Part shown: positions 39,201-52,694 of the stretch, in pieces
Numbering within the stretch: the first letter of the stretch is position 1
Layout: each line of letters begins with the position of its first letter
Assembly (NCBI RefSeq): GCF_047496725.1
Contig: NC_132983.1
Span: 5,681,501-5,745,500 of the forward strand
Source of the DNA: Anoplolepis gracilipes
Lineage: Eukaryota > Arthropoda > Insecta > Hymenoptera > Formicidae
Length of the DNA: 64,000 bases
Direction: 5' to 3'
Notes under the pieces: model-generated
The model's database searches: none
The model's input: only the letters and a program-made list of their open reading frames with translations
What the model was told of the DNA's origin: nothing
Made by a program: the position numbers and the translations under genes

Positions 39201-39397
39201 CCAATGGTGACGAGCACTCGAACGGGAGAGACGAAGAGAATAAAGTGTCGTCTGGACTATCGAACGTGGATAGTGTAAAAAGTGTGCAAAACAACCAGAC
39301 TGACGATATGGAATTTCGGGAGTGGCATCAGATGCTGGCAAGGCCCAGTTACCAGGCCGAGATCCTCAACATAATGCCTTATGTTATTATCGATTAG
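34844..39397 (+). CDS. MED26: Mediator complex subunit 26
   Basis: Mediator subunit that recruits elongation factors to RNA polymerase II. Four exons: 34844-34921, 36484-36558, 37284-37553, 38126-39397, giving 564 aa. Residues about 5-110 form the TFIIS N-terminal (LW) domain: MRAVVDVITALEKTTITKEV, ITRLGKHINELRRKTSNETL and AKRAKDLVRHWRDMV. The middle is a long Ser/Pro/Lys-rich disordered region with KKRGRKKGSKSAKRE. The C-terminal MED26 signature is present: DWGEDEKQDYV, NVTAEDLERLHAQYIEGLNG, EFREWHQML and the terminal EILNIMPYVIID. The start MRDTPMQRYCSELTEKLLKS is the first ATG in frame and is followed by a strong GTAAGT donor. Intron 1 is 1.6 kb and rich in CpG and simple repeats. Confidence 0.95.
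35180..35245. repeat. CTCGTC/GTC microsatellite in MED26 intron 1
   Basis: Four CCTCGT-type hexamers pass into TTGTTGTCG and then a run of about ten GTC triplets. It lies in the GC-rich first 600 bp of MED26 intron 1 and creates long serine- or threonine-runs in spurious frames. Confidence 0.85.
36226..36340. repeat. (GT)n-(AC)n palindrome followed by (AT)n tracts
   Basis: Alternating TG for about 17 bp turns at a central TAC into alternating CA for about 20 bp, so the tract is self-complementary. (AT)n runs broken by CACACA follow. Directly after it, at 36341-36355, the words GGACACCCTGTATAT match the reverse of the insect repeat terminus ACAGGGTGT. Confidence 0.85.
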
Positions 39398-40141
39398 TAA
39401 TTTTATCATCGTATTCTCTATTATTATTCTTCCCCTGAAAAAAAAAAAGAATTGTGAAGAGAATTTGCAGATGATTAAAAATGGTCGATTGGTCGGGAAG
39501 TCGATCGGTCGATCGATCTATTAAAATTAACGATTTCTATAATTGCGATTTTTGAGATTGTGGTGTTTATTTCTATTTGAAAGTCGAAGCGTCTATATCG
39601 CCATTCTTCCCCCGTCATTATCATTCCCCCGTTGTTATATAGTTATTATCTCGCTGATCGAACACGTGCAACCGCGCGCGGCCATTCTTCGTTTCGTCAT
39701 CAACATCAACATCCTCATATTATTATATATTAATATATTAATATTAATATTATAATTTAATATAATATTAATATTATTTTTATTATTTTTAATATTATTG
39801 TTATTAATACTATATTATGTCAATTATTATTATTATTACTATTTCTACTTCTATTTCTCCTCTATTAGTTTCATAATTTTTTATCATAGTCATCAATCAT
39901 CATTTTCATCACTATCGTTAACATTGTCATGTAAACGGTAAAGAAATTAAGAGACCACAATGAGAAGTAAAATCAGTGCTGAATTATAAATATCAATGGC
40001 GAAAGCACTTGTGCAATTGATTATGTAATTGCACTGTAAAAGATGAGTTGATTGTTGGGTGTGTGAAATATAAATTATGTAGATATGAAATAGTTGATAT
40101 CGCGAAACGACACGAGCGCTGCTTATTATTATTATTAATAT

Positions 40142-40173
<32 letters not shown>

Positions 40174-43116
40174 TTTTTACACAATAATAAAATAGATGTC
40201 GACGTAGTGCGACTTTTCATTTTTGAGTATCAATAGTATATGGCAATGGCTCGCTTTTCACGTATTTTGTGATAATTTTGAGAAAGAGCAGAAAGTGTTG
40301 ATTGACGTGCGTTTTATGCCCTACACGCGAAAAAATTGGTTTATAATCCCTTTTTTTTTTTTTTTTTTCTTTTTCACTGCATGCTGTGTTAGAGTTTATA
40401 TTGCAAACAATTAATCTTAAATTCGAGAAAGAAAAATGGAAACAAGATTTAAAAAAAAAAAAAAAAAAATGAACGCAAGCATTTATTTTGAGAACTGGGA
40501 AGACATGCAAGTAACACATATAAAACAGAAATGCATAAATCAGATTTTCGCGGTTTAAAATTATTATCGAGATATTTTTTACAAGACTGTGCACGGACTC
40601 TGTCGCGCGAATATGTAGAGAGCAACTCGATTTCTTCGAGCTAAGTTAGGTACACGGTGCCTTAATTGAACAAACAAGAAAGATGATATATTTGTCTAAT
40701 CACGTCATAAAGATTTTCTACTCAAAATTTCTTATGTTTCTTTCGTACGTAAATTTATGACAGATGTGTTGAAAATCATATTATAAGTGAACACTCTTGT
40801 GACAATTATTACGACACGGTACTTTCTCCATAAGTGCAATATCGGACAAAAGAATTCATAATTTGATAATATACAAGATGTGTCTAAAAACGTTGCAGAG
40901 AGCTGAGTGAATTATACAAAATAAAGAATTATAAAGAAATATCGAAAAAGATATGTGTTTGGCTTGTCTCCCTCGAAGTGATTCCTATTGAGCTCAATGT
41001 TATGATAAGACATCTAGTCCAATAATCGAGAACGTTGTTTTTGTAGAGTTGCGTTCAATACATTTGTTAAAACTACTTGCTTTGGGCAAAAACAATAAGT
41101 TGTTTAATTCAGTCGATCCTCCCATCCTCGTCGTCCTTTAAAGCTCAGATTTAATTTTTCCTGGAATTAAAATTATAATTGTTTCAATAGAGAAATTTTT
41201 AATTATCAGCATGTTCTCTTTCCAAGAGTCTATAATAAACTGAAAACTTTCTTACAAAAATATAAATTTGAAATATTTTAAAATACGGATTTATAATTCA
41301 TACAAGTTATTATTCCTTACTCACAACTACATTTATTGAAGAGCTTTGAAAGTGGCAAGCTACAAATTTCTTCCAAACTTTATTTTATGATAATCCATTC
41401 AGTCTCGGAACTTTCTCGACGTCTCTTGTATATTTTATGCGAAATGAATCAATTGAATACTCTCTCATTCATCGGAACATCACGTTCATTATTCCGCCAT
41501 ATAATCTTCGTCGTTTAACTGAAAATTTAAAGAGATATTAGCAGGGTTGTTGTGTCCTATCTGTGAAGAGTACAAGAACAATAACAAGATTTGTCTCTAT
41601 GTGCTATTGTATCATTTTTTTTTTTTTTTTTAAAGAAGGCAATCATATTTTATTTATTTCAATCATATTTTACATTCTTCGAATTTGCAAAATAAGCGTT
41701 TATAATGAAATTATTACTTCGAAATGTTAAGCAACTGTAACTTGAAGATCCATTTTATCAATCAGCATATATTGTATTCTATGATTCGTAAAAAAAAAAA
41801 AATAATATAATTGCAGAAATATCCGGTTTTTGAAGTTGCTTCGCGTGACAAATACTTTATTTACATATTTATTATTTTTCTTTTCCGATTAATCCCAAAT
41901 TTAAAGAGAAAATATATACATGGTAATACAAATAACTTTTTTTCTTTTTATTGAAAAGGCAATTTGGAGTTGTTTTCTTTTGATAGAATATCAAAAGTAA
42001 CAGTTTTCGAGCCAATATAATAATAATATTAACGCACGACTTTTCAAAAAGCAAAACATAAATGAGAGAATATACTATCCTTTCGTTTTTTATCTCAAAA
42101 ATATTTCAGTCTAATATTTTTTTCATGAAATATATCAACTGACGAGGATTTGTCTATTTTTTTGCAAATTTTCAAATACGAAAAAAAAAAATGCAAATTG
42201 ATGAATTCTCTCTAAACATGATACAAATTGATATTCTAAAAATAGATGTCTTATAATTCGAGATTTTTAACCACGTGTTTATGTAAATTTTCATTTTATT
42301 ACCCAGCTATTAGCTCTCACGTTAATCCTTATGTTTTAATGCATCTGACATACGCCAGCTGTTTACTACACATGTACGATTTATGTTTGTTCGTTCGTTC
42401 GTTCGTTTGGCTCTTATCTTTATTTCAAGCTTTCGCAATGCTTTTACGGATTTCCTTCAGTTTTGTATTTAAAAGACGAAAGATTTATGCGTTTTAAAGC
42501 AGCAGAGAAAAGAATTATATTTCAATGTAAAGAGAGAAATAGAATTTTCCATCACAAATTTCTATCGAGGGAAGATTAAAAAAAAAAAAAAAATCTGTAA
42601 TCAATATAAGTAATCAGTAGCGCATTATTTTCATCTTTTTAATTGCATATATAGTGTGTGTCACCCAGGATTTTTCTCGCCAAGAATCTATAGCAAAAAT
42701 GAATTTCCAGACGCGAGATACACGCATATGTTAGAAAAAAAACACGCGCTGTTTACAATATAATAACATTCGCTCCCTTTGCACGTCTCTTGCAATCTTC
42801 ATCATCTCTCGGCCAGAGGAGCAACATCGAGGATGAGTCTCCCCCCTGCCAGCCTCCGAAAATCTTAGCGCCTCGCACGGCTGTTCCTCCCAACTTCCTC
42901 CTTCGCTCGCGTCTCTCGTTCAAACCCGTCCATAAAAAGTTCACGAGATCTCGGACTCTCGAGGCCTGCCACAGAGCAAGAGAGGGGGGCGGGGCAGGGC
43001 AGGGAGGGGAGGGCGAGGGGGAGGAGCCGAGTCTCTCGGTCAACCTTGGCTTTTAGCGACTCCGTGGAAAAACGTCCGTGACAGCCCACGCGACGCGTGG
43101 TATTATATACATACGT

Positions 43117-43163
<47 letters not shown>

Positions 43164-43360
43164 TATATATGTGTGTGGACGTTTGAAAGACGTCGGTGGA
43201 GGCGACTACGTTACTCTCCATTATCGGCGCGTCGTCGGTCGCGGGCACAACACGCGGGATTCCTTCGCGGGATGAGCATTTAATCGCGCGTGCGGCGCCA
43301 GCGCGAGAGGCTCCCCCAGGTACGAGGGATTCGAATAAGCTGAGAGCGAGAGGGAAAAAG
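39398..43360. other. Intergenic: MED26 3' flank and Ras64B upstream region
   Basis: 39398-42700 is AT-rich with no credible gene. It has TAATAT-type low-complexity sequence at 39713-39840, a self-complementary TTATTA/TAATAA block at about 40123-40173 and several poly(A)/poly(T) runs. 42770-43360 is GC-rich and is the probable promoter and 5' UTR of the downstream Ras gene. It includes an (AC)n-(AT)n-(GT)n palindrome at about 43115-43177. Confidence 0.6.
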
Positions 43361-45810
43361 ATGTCGAGAGCGTCTGACAGACAGAGCTACGCACAGACTT
43401 ACAAGCTTGTCGTCGTCGGCGGTGGTGGTGTCGGAAAATCGGCGATCACGATACAATTCATTCAAGTGAGTATATATAGTGTCCAATAACGCCTTTTGTC
43501 TCTCTCTCTCTCTCTCTCTCTCGTTGCTGTGACGTCGTACGATGCGCGGGTGGTGTCTTGGAGATACATGCACGTCGGTTACGAGAAAGGATTACCTAGG
43601 CGGATTTTTTCTTTTTTTTTTTTTTCTCGTGAATTTTTTCGCATTTTTTTTCAAATTCTGATTCCTGCACGCGGGTGACATAGTTGCGAAATTCTCGAGC
43701 GAGGTTTATCGTCTCTTATCGCGTAGCGTGCGAGGCGTTAGGACGGGACGATAGGTGGCCGCCTGATGGATTATAAAGCGTTATGTCATAGCGTGCGTGT
43801 GGACGCGATCGTCATATATGGTCATACGCGGCAGCGCCGTGAAACGTCAATCCTGACGAAGTGCGCGAGAAACGCGGCGCGTCGTCGACGTCGTCGTCGG
43901 CGGCTTGCTTGACGGATAACGAATTGGCCCGGATTTGCCATCAATCGGTATTATCGAGTTATCACGCGATGACATTTCCTCGACAATCTCTAATTTGCGA
44001 GCAAATAAAATATTCCGACAAAATTCTATTTATAACTTTGATACGCTTTCATACGCGAGCGAATCACGTAGATTTTGCTATCCAAGTTTGATTCCAAATG
44101 CGCTTCTGTATATTTTTTAACTGGGAATTTTAATAAAAAGTGTTGTACATAAAATTAATAAATTGCAATAAATGTATGATATTTTTAAAAATATCTACCT
44201 CAAATTAAACAAATTATCAATATATTTAGATTGAAAATACTGTTTGTTACATGTTTATGTTCATAACTAACATTATAGAATTAACACAAGTTTTTTTGAC
44301 TTAAATTGCTTATTGAAATATATCTGCTTATGAAAATTATTCATATCATTTGTAATATATTTTATTACAAATTTCTATTGTTGTTTTTTTTTTAGAGTTT
44401 CTTTGTGACCGATTATGATCCAACTATTGAAGATTCTTATACAAAGCAGTGTGTTATTGACGATGTGCCAGCTAAACTTGACAGTAAGTAAGAAATAAAA
44501 ATTTGGAAGAAAGGTTTCTCAACATCCTCTGAACTATTGGCAAAGACATTTTTCAAGGAAAACATTAGAGAGAATAATTTATCATCAAATGGCGAGATAT
44601 AAATCATAAAGTATCTTTTTTATAAATAAGAAGACACATTTTCTATATTTATTTTAGTATTGGACACTGCTGGCCAAGAAGAATTTAGCGCAATGCGCGA
44701 ACAATACATGAGAAGCGGCGAGGGATTCCTTCTCGTATTCGCGGTCACCGATCATTCGTCTTTTGATGAGATATCAAAGTTTCACAGACAGATACTTCGG
44801 GTGAAAGATCGAGATGAGTTTCCTATGCTAATGGTTGGGAACAAAGCAGATCTGGACCATCAAAGAAGTGTAGGTATTGTTAGAGCATAAATTTTTCACT
44901 GCTCACATTTCCCATCATAAAAAGGATTTTGTAATCGTAAATATATGAAAAAGACTATAGCCGGATAAGCATGCAAAAAGTGTCCCTAATGAGTTTTCAA
45001 ATAATACTTGAAAATGACGTTTTTCTCAATAACTCAGAAAATAAAATAGAGTTAGGGAGCTGAAATTTGGAGGAAAATTTTACTTTACAGTGATAACATA
45101 ACAAGTCAAATGTTAAAGATTATAGTCTTTATGAGAAAATTCATGCTAAAAGTTACAATATATTTTTTTATGCTAAGCATATGCTTATATATTCATATTT
45201 TTCATGTTCACATTTATAAAATTCATAAATTCTTAAAGGATGCTAAATCTTTCTTATTTGAACCATGTTTTTTCTGTTGTCTCTCCCTTTCTCCCCCTTC
45301 TTTACAATATCCTTTCCAATTTCTATTATTCTCTCAACAAAGCTTAAGTTGTAAAGCTTTCACTTTTTATTTGAAATACTCTTTTGAAAAAAAGAAAATC
45401 TATTCTATATTCTGTATTATATCTGTTTTTAAGAACGATATTTATTTCAAAATATAAAAGTTTACTTATTTCCAGAGATAATTATTTCTTATTCCAAGAT
45501 TTTTTTAAATTTGAAAGCAGAATGGCAGAATTTTCCGAAAATTCTCTACAGTACTCTAAAAATCGATTTGATATTATAAGAGCTCAAAAGAATATACCTG
45601 TTTGAATCTTTTCAGGTATCAATCGAAGAGGCACAAAATGTAGCACGTTTATTAAGAATTCCATATATTGAATGCAGTGCCAAGTTACGGATGAACGTTG
45701 ATCAAGCTTTCCATGAATTGGTGCGAATCGTCAGAAAGTTTCAATTGTCGGAGCGGCCGCCACTGAAACCAAATTACAAGAAGAATAAGAAGAAATGTTG
45801 CATGTTGTAA
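43361..45810 (+). CDS. Ras64B: Ras-family GTPase, R-Ras2/TC21 (Drosophila Ras64B) type
   Basis: Membrane-anchored Ras GTPase. Four exons: 43361-43465, 44396-44483, 44658-44869, 45616-45810, giving 199 aa. The G1 loop is GGGGVGKS at 20-27. The effector segment is FFVTDYDPTIEDSYTKQCVI. Next come LDTAGQEEFSAMREQYM, VGNKADLDHQRS, IECSAKLRMNVDQAFHEL and a polybasic tail KKNKKKCCML. The terminal CCML is a CAAX box ending in Leu (predicted geranylgeranylation), with a second Cys beside it. The RMNVDQAFHELVRIVRKFQ segment and the GGGG loop favour R-Ras2 over M-Ras or Ras85D. The ATG at 43361 is the first in frame. Intron 1 contains a (CT)n tract at about 43499-43522. Confidence 0.94.
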
Positions 45811-46270
45811 TAAAGAAACTATCTATCTTGACAAATGATTTCAGACTAATTGGATTGGTGAGTTTTAATTCCAATTGGAAAGAATGATAAATTCAAAATG
45901 GCAGAGAGATAATGTTTATAATGTACCTTGTCGAAAACTTTTTACACATTTTACACATGATCAATTATAATCGACGCAAAAATAACATTAAAACAATTGC
46001 GAGATGTATAAACACACAAGAGAATTTAAACGAGATAATTGAATCACACATGTGTCAAAAGATATTTTAATTCTTTCAACTCTATTGTATTTTTTTAAAT
46101 TACTAATTTATAGAATTCAATACAAAGTAATTTTTTTCTATAGCAGATAAATTTTTGTTTTGCAAATGGAAGCATTCTAGTGACAAGGAAATTATCTATT
46201 TTTTTGATAAGTTTTACTAGGAATCAACTACAATAATTACTGAACAAGTTGAAACAGTTTACAACTCGAC

Positions 46271-46344
<74 letters not shown>

Positions 46345-49300
46345 TATAATGCAACGTATTGTTTAAAATGATATATTTTCTTGATATATAGTATGATTAT
46401 TGGATTTACTATAGAATAATCATGCACATATCTAACATTTTAAGATCTTTACAAAATCAAAATTTGATACATTTGATACATTTAATAACTGGAATAGAGT
46501 AGTGGGATGTGTATTCTAAAAAGAAAGCAAAAAAATTTTATCTTGTAAATAAATTTGTACAATAATATATGCTTCTGTGACCAATGTTTTAAAATATACA
46601 CGATATGTGTAAAATAATAAATGAGATTCATACTGAAACGTAAGATACATTTCACACTAAAATATAAAATGTATTTCTTTTTTTTTTAATTTTTTATTTT
46701 AACAAAATGCTCTCATATGAGATATTTATTTAATTTTTATCTCTCACGTACATGCGAGTGAATACATGTTAATAATATCGTTTATACATATAATGTTAAA
46801 AAAAAAACATTAATTTTTATTGTGAAAACAGTTAATGATTAATAATTTTATATGACTTAAACACACACTCTGTGTACTCTCTGCCACTTGTCGAAAGTAT
46901 TACTGCTATTATTAGCAGCGTTCTAATTCGTCTTCCTTTAGGTTGAGTCATAATGCCTAATTGCGAAAATCAAAATGGCACAATGATATATTGCCAAACG
47001 AATTATAAAATATAAACCGTTTATGTTCATGAGTTATGAATTTATAAGAATTATTCAAATTGTTTAGAGAGTTATCTCTATATATCTTTACACATAGCAC
47101 TTAGTGGTTGAAATTTTGTGCTATTGTTGTTATAACGAAGTCAGAATGGGGCCAATAACATTTTTAACATAGACAAACTTGTAATTAACAATATTTTAAC
47201 AGCGTATACTCCACAAATTCTGATTAATGCTGCGTAACATTTAATATTCTCAGTGGTTAACACAATCAATAGCCATTCTTTGAAACTACTCGTATATTAT
47301 ATATTGCACATGTAAAAAAATAAGTTTGTTTAGATTCTAATTTTTAAAACGAAATTAATAGTTTACATATATTTACTTAAATATTTTCATTATATCGATA
47401 AATAAACGTCTTCCAATATTGTTATCCCTTAAATGCATGTATCTTGTTCTACGATATTTCTATTTTAAAACGATATTCTAATTCTTCATAATTTTCTGTT
47501 TAATGAAGAATGATATAGAAAGTATTTAAGTAATTTCATAACTTCTTCTTCCGCCGACTAAATTTATTCATAATAAATTTCAACGATCTATATGTTTATA
47601 TCAAGTGGTAATAATATAATGTAATATTTCTTGTTAAAAATGCTATATTTGTGGAGAGATGAAAATGTGTTCAACAAATTTCGGTTTCACCAGCAACGAG
47701 AAATATTTTTTGACTGTTTCAAATATTTTCACACATCACATTTTGTCATAGTTCCGTTGTTGGTGATACCGATCACGAAATGTACTAATAATGAAGCTAT
47801 AATAATAATATACTAGCTTTAATATAATGTAGGTAATAATAATATAAAATCCACATATAAGTCTACAAACAATATTATACAATACAAATTACAAAATTTT
47901 GCGACGATATATATTTAACAGTAATTATAATTTATATGGACGTATATTTTACAAAATACAATTTGTAATAATTTGCGGAGCGACAAGAATCGAATAAAAA
48001 AAATTCCATTTATTTTTGTAACTGACTATATTTATGTGTTTGTAAAAAAAAGAATGTCTATATATATATATATATATATATGCAGACTGAGTTTTAGATT
48101 CAATCTATATGTTAAATAACTTCTGTAAACCAAATAATATGAATATAAATTAATTGTTACTATACTTTGTTATTTCCAATCTTCTGATACTAATATTTTA
48201 TTTTAGAAATTGAGAATTGAATTATTTAAAACTTTACTATCAAGAGATTTAACTTTCTATTGTTTAAATTTTTGATAAACTTATATTACAAATTCTTTCT
48301 ATTGAAATATTAATTTTTCTTAATAAAACAAAAAGAAAAAAATAATTTTTGTTTTTATAAAAATAATGTTGGGTAAAGCAGCGCATGCATTCAAATTTCA
48401 TAGACCTAACGAAAGATGCCGTCACTTTGACGTCAAAGAACGTGATGCAGAAATGTAAATCGGTAAAGTCGAAAATTAAGTATTGTAACATATCGACAAG
48501 TTGACATTTTTTAGTTCCGATCAAGAAAGGCGAAGGCGCTTTCACGGCAGAGTGTGAATCGCGTTCAAAAATTAAAATATAATAAAGCTTTACTTTTATC
48601 TATTATATATATATCTGAAACAATGACTCTATAACATTATATCTCTATATTAATTAAATTTTTATATAAGACGTTTAATTTTTATATAAGACGTTTACGT
48701 AATCTCTCTATATAAACAATTAATAAAATTACTTTATATTGTATATATACTGAGAGTAATTTTACTATTGAATATAACATTCAATGTTGAGTAAATTATA
48801 TTAAAAATATTTTAATAAAATATTATTTCCCTCCTTTTGATATTATTGTAAATAGGAGACACACTTATTATTAGTTTTTTGTTATTGGAAAATTCCTCTC
48901 TCTGCAGCAATTAACGCTGTTATATATTTAAGTAAAACTTGATACATAAATATGATATAGCATAACACGCAATGAAATTTTGCTTATCTCTGTTTCGTTT
49001 CCGATGATTAAATTTACAGCGATATTATGCATAACTCGCGTAACAAAAATCGCGTCGATTATTAGCAGTCGCGTCACGATACGACCACTCGATATAATCG
49101 AATAACGATAATATATGTAAAATATGCCTCCAACGGCACATTCACCCTAATTTAGACGCCGACCGATCTCAGGGCGCAAAGTGGTCAGACGGGATTCTCA
49201 TCTGGGCTATTCTTGACCAGACCGGCCTAATATTGATGGCCACGCGATTACTTCCAGTCATGCTATCGTGTCCGTAAATATCGTCACAATTTTTTTTTTT

Positions 49301-51607
49301 CCTTCCACTATCGTGCCTCTTGATACACAGCTTCTCGGATACCATAATCTGTTAATTAAGATCTCGATTATTTCTCGTTTTACAGTTATGATTTGAATTT
49401 TTTAAATATATTATTTTTGTATCTTTGTATTAATTTATAATTTCCTTTCTGCGCTTTCAATTGTCAAGATGTTATGTATTCTGAATGTGTTACGTGTAAA
49501 TGAATATACTTAAAAAAAATTAAAGTAAAGGAAAATTACACTAGCTCAAAAATAAAAACAGTTTAAAAAGTTGAAATTAAAAATAATGAGCGATAGATGA
49601 ATGTACGAAGGTGTGTATTGAACAGAACAATTATAACATAAAAATAACACGAAACGTGCGTCATCACACACAATCGCATAATCATCTCTGCTGTGTTGTT
49701 CATTCATCGACGATTCTTTATTTCAAGTTTCTTAATATGATTTCCTTGGACTTTAAACGCGTATGTGTTACAGGAAATTATAGGATATAGGAAACTCTTA
49801 TTTATTGCTTTAATCAACTCTATTGCTAAACAACTTTTTCATTTCAAGATATATATGATAGCCATTCCTTCATCCATATCACTTTGTTCGTCGGCCACAA
49901 GGTCGCCGTAACGGTATATTTTTTTTTCCCCCCCGAGTCCATCAACGCGTTAGAGAAAGATCGAAATTGTCTATTTTAGGAGCTCGTTTTAGTACATACA
50001 CATATATTTGCGTTTAACGCATCATCTTCAAAGAATATTTCCGAATATTACGGTAAAGAGGCAACAAGTTGCGCGGATGCGTCCACCTGCACTGTAGCCA
50101 AAGTCAAATCGCAGAGAAAGAAGGTGATATCCGATGAATAGCTTTTTGCTGGAAAGAAGAACGTTTACCGTAATCGATGCCGTCTTCTTTGTTCGCCGAC
50201 TCGAGAGTATTCTGCGGCAAAACCAGTTCTCGAGTTAGTACTTTGCTTAGGCTTGGACGTAAGCGTATGTCGGATCATGAAAGCCGTCCTCGCGCGAAAA
50301 GCGACCTACGATGGAAAATATTATGTTAATAATCGCACGTGGAAGGTTGCGAAGGTAGTGAAAGGTGTATGGCTGCGCTCTGGCGCGCCATTGAGAGAGA
50401 AAGAGAAAGAAAAAAAGAGAAGCGTGATATGAGATAAAATAATACCCCTTCGCGGCATCTCGATCCGATGGCGAAAGCCACGGAAGGATGCTGCTGATTA
50501 AATATTAAAGATAAAAATTATAATAATCATACATCTTCTCTTTGCTCCTTTCCATTATTTTTATGCGATCAAATACTCTTGACTCTAGTCTCTCAATATT
50601 AATCAGGCATTAATTACACTTATTAATTAAGTTGAACAGTCGAGGCATCTTTTGCATCTTGGGTATTTCTCGGATTCAAGTTCCGTGTAACAACACTATA
50701 CACGCGCAGGTAATCTTCAAGAAGAAGGATGAAGAAGACGAAGAAGAAGAAGAAGCAGAAGAGGAAGAAAGAACTGTAGGATAAAAATAGCATGGTACAG
50801 TCGCAAAATAAAAACTAATGATGCGAACCTGCAGAATGAAGATCCGGACTTGTGCCGAGCGAGGAGGGGATCGAAGAAGAAGGAGAAGGAGCGGAGAAGA
50901 AAGGTCGTTGCCTAAAAGGAACATCAGGATTCCGCCGGAGTAGGAAGACGAGTGGAGAAGAAGAAGCTCCCCCGTATTCTATAGAGTTTACAATCAATAG
51001 AATAAAATATATCAATTTTAATATACATTGAAATGGAAGACGCGCCAATTCTCTTGAATGGAAACTTGATATCATGTTTCACTTTCTTACGTATGGAGTA
51101 TCCGTTAACCGGCTTGACAACTGTTACTGTAATAGAATAATTCGAATAATTATATATATGTAATAAATTTTATATGTACCTGCAAGAATTATATTATATA
51201 TCTGATCCATTCCTTCTTTTTATTTTTCATTTTATTCCCAACCGAAAATATGGGAACAATGGATTTTAATCAACATGATTTGTCCTCAAGTTTTATTCTG
51301 AAAAATACACGTGATTCGTGACACGTCGTTGAAGGTACATTCGGCAAATTTTCTTACAATGATATTCTGCAATGTGCATAAAGTAATTTGTGCTCTAGCG
51401 TTCTTTAGAAGTTGGTATAGGTACCACGACGTAGCGCGATGGTGGGAGCCGAGCAAGCGGTGGTTGTGCGTACAGCGGAAGAGATCTCCCACCCTCTCGG
51501 TGATCGCGCGCTGGATCACACTACTCGACCTGTCTCCACCTTGTACTCTCTCCGCGGAATACCGGGAACACGTCTGTGTGGTAGATGAATTAAAAGTCAG
51601 CATTGCC
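45811..51607. other. Gene-poor AT-rich stretch downstream of Ras64B
   Basis: Probably begins with a long Ras64B 3' UTR. It includes a (TTA)n microsatellite at 46270-46344 and an (AT)n at about 48060-48080. A tandem duplication of about 20 bp (TTTAATTTTTATATAAGACG type) lies near 48657-48697. A purine-rich GAAGAA block lies at about 50718-50770. No coding exon could be supported on either strand. Confidence 0.6.
46270..46344. repeat. (TTA)n microsatellite
   Basis: About 24 TTA units with a single TTG interruption, located in the probable 3' UTR or downstream region of the Ras gene. Confidence 0.95.
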
Positions 51608-51656
51608 AATCAGCCAACCAGCTAATCAGCAGCTAGTCAGCCAGCCAGCCAGCTAA

Positions 51657-51737
<81 letters not shown>

Positions 51738-51783
51738 TAGTCAGTCAGTCAGTCAGTTAGTCAGTCAGTCAGTCAGCCAGTCA

Positions 51784-51828
<45 letters not shown>

Positions 51829-51849
51829 TCAGTCAGTCAGTCAGTCAGT

Positions 51850-51880
<31 letters not shown>

Positions 51881-51903
51881 TCAGCCAGTCAACCAGCTAG
51901 CCA
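51608..51903. repeat. CCAG/TCAG tetranucleotide array
   Basis: Roughly 70 tetramers of NCAG, arranged in homogeneous blocks: long CCAG runs alternate with runs of TCAG and occasional CTAG or AACCAG variants. The whole array keeps strict 4-bp register. It sits just upstream of the putative MCT leader exon (donor at 52306) and is free of the AT bias around it. Confidence 0.95.
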
Positions 51904-52305
51904 GTCCACTAGGCGATTAACTTGAAGAAAACAATCTTTACGTACGCATTGTACGTGGGGCACACACCGGTCATATAATGGCGAGGCGCGGTGACCGTTT
52001 TGGTACGATAAAAGTCGAGGGCAGCCTTCGGGTGTTCTTGCGCCGGTTCGAGAAGAGCTGAGGAAAAAAGAAGAGGGAGAGGAACGGGTTCTCCAGTGCC
52101 AGTGTGCAGTCTAGTCGAAGACACAGGATGATAGCGAACGTTCGATGAGCATCCTGCTTCCCATTGCCCTTCTGCCAAAGAAAGAGTGAGAGGAAGAGCG
52201 AACAAATATCTTCTTCGGGTGATTGAGCTACTGTTACCTCTATCCTTCCTCATCACCATCGTGGTGAGCAGAAGAGATGCCGAAACAAGAGGAAATGTCT
52301 ACCAG
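51904..52305 (+). promoter_or_regulatory. Candidate promoter and leader exon of the MCT-like gene
   Basis: CG-rich island following the tetranucleotide array. It ends at a good donor (TACCAG followed by GTCAGTGAG at 52306); an alternative donor GTGAGC lies at about 52262. The open frame ending at this donor has no ATG, so the exon would be non-coding. The next plausible acceptors before the MCT ATG are at about 57637 (TTCTTTTAG) and 57729 (TGTTCGCAG). The link to the MCT gene is an inference from orientation only. Confidence 0.3.
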
Positions 52306-52645
52306 GTCAGTGAGCAATTATTGTTCTCAGATGAAAAGGTCGAAAGGTGGTTGCTTGAGTCATTGTTGACATTTAGATTGGATTTCTCTCTTCAAAATAT
52401 CCATGTCGTTCCGATTCGACTCTTGTTGAAAACTTTTAAATCCTGGATCCATAGATTCTCGTATTTTTTTTCTTTTCCTTATATAAACTGCTTTAGACTC
52501 TCGTGTCTTATATAAACTATTGGATTATATATGTTGAACTTGATTCTTGACTCTTAATTTGCAAGATTGTTTTATTTAATGTAGAATCTGAAATATAAAC
52601 CATTTATTAATCTTGAAGATTAAGAATTTCAATTTAAATTATAAA

Positions 52646-52694
<49 letters not shown>

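Noticed and set aside
42753..43248. Overlapping ORFs on both strands upstream of Ras64B
   Set aside because: GC-rich leader or promoter DNA with no homology; an N-terminal extension of Ras64B upstream of 43361 has no ATG in frame.
44870..44890. Alternative Ras64B end by reading past exon 3 (VGIVRA then stop)
   Set aside because: A GTAGGT donor and the downstream exon at 45616 supply the G5 motif and the CAAX tail, so the read-through is intronic.
48264..48545. A 93-aa minus-strand ORF
   Set aside because: Low-complexity, AT-driven, with no splice context or family resemblance.
51286..51625. Facing ORFs of 104-107 aa on opposite strands
   Set aside because: Mutually overlapping, no recognisable domain, adjacent to the tetranucleotide array; more likely promoter or non-coding DNA.
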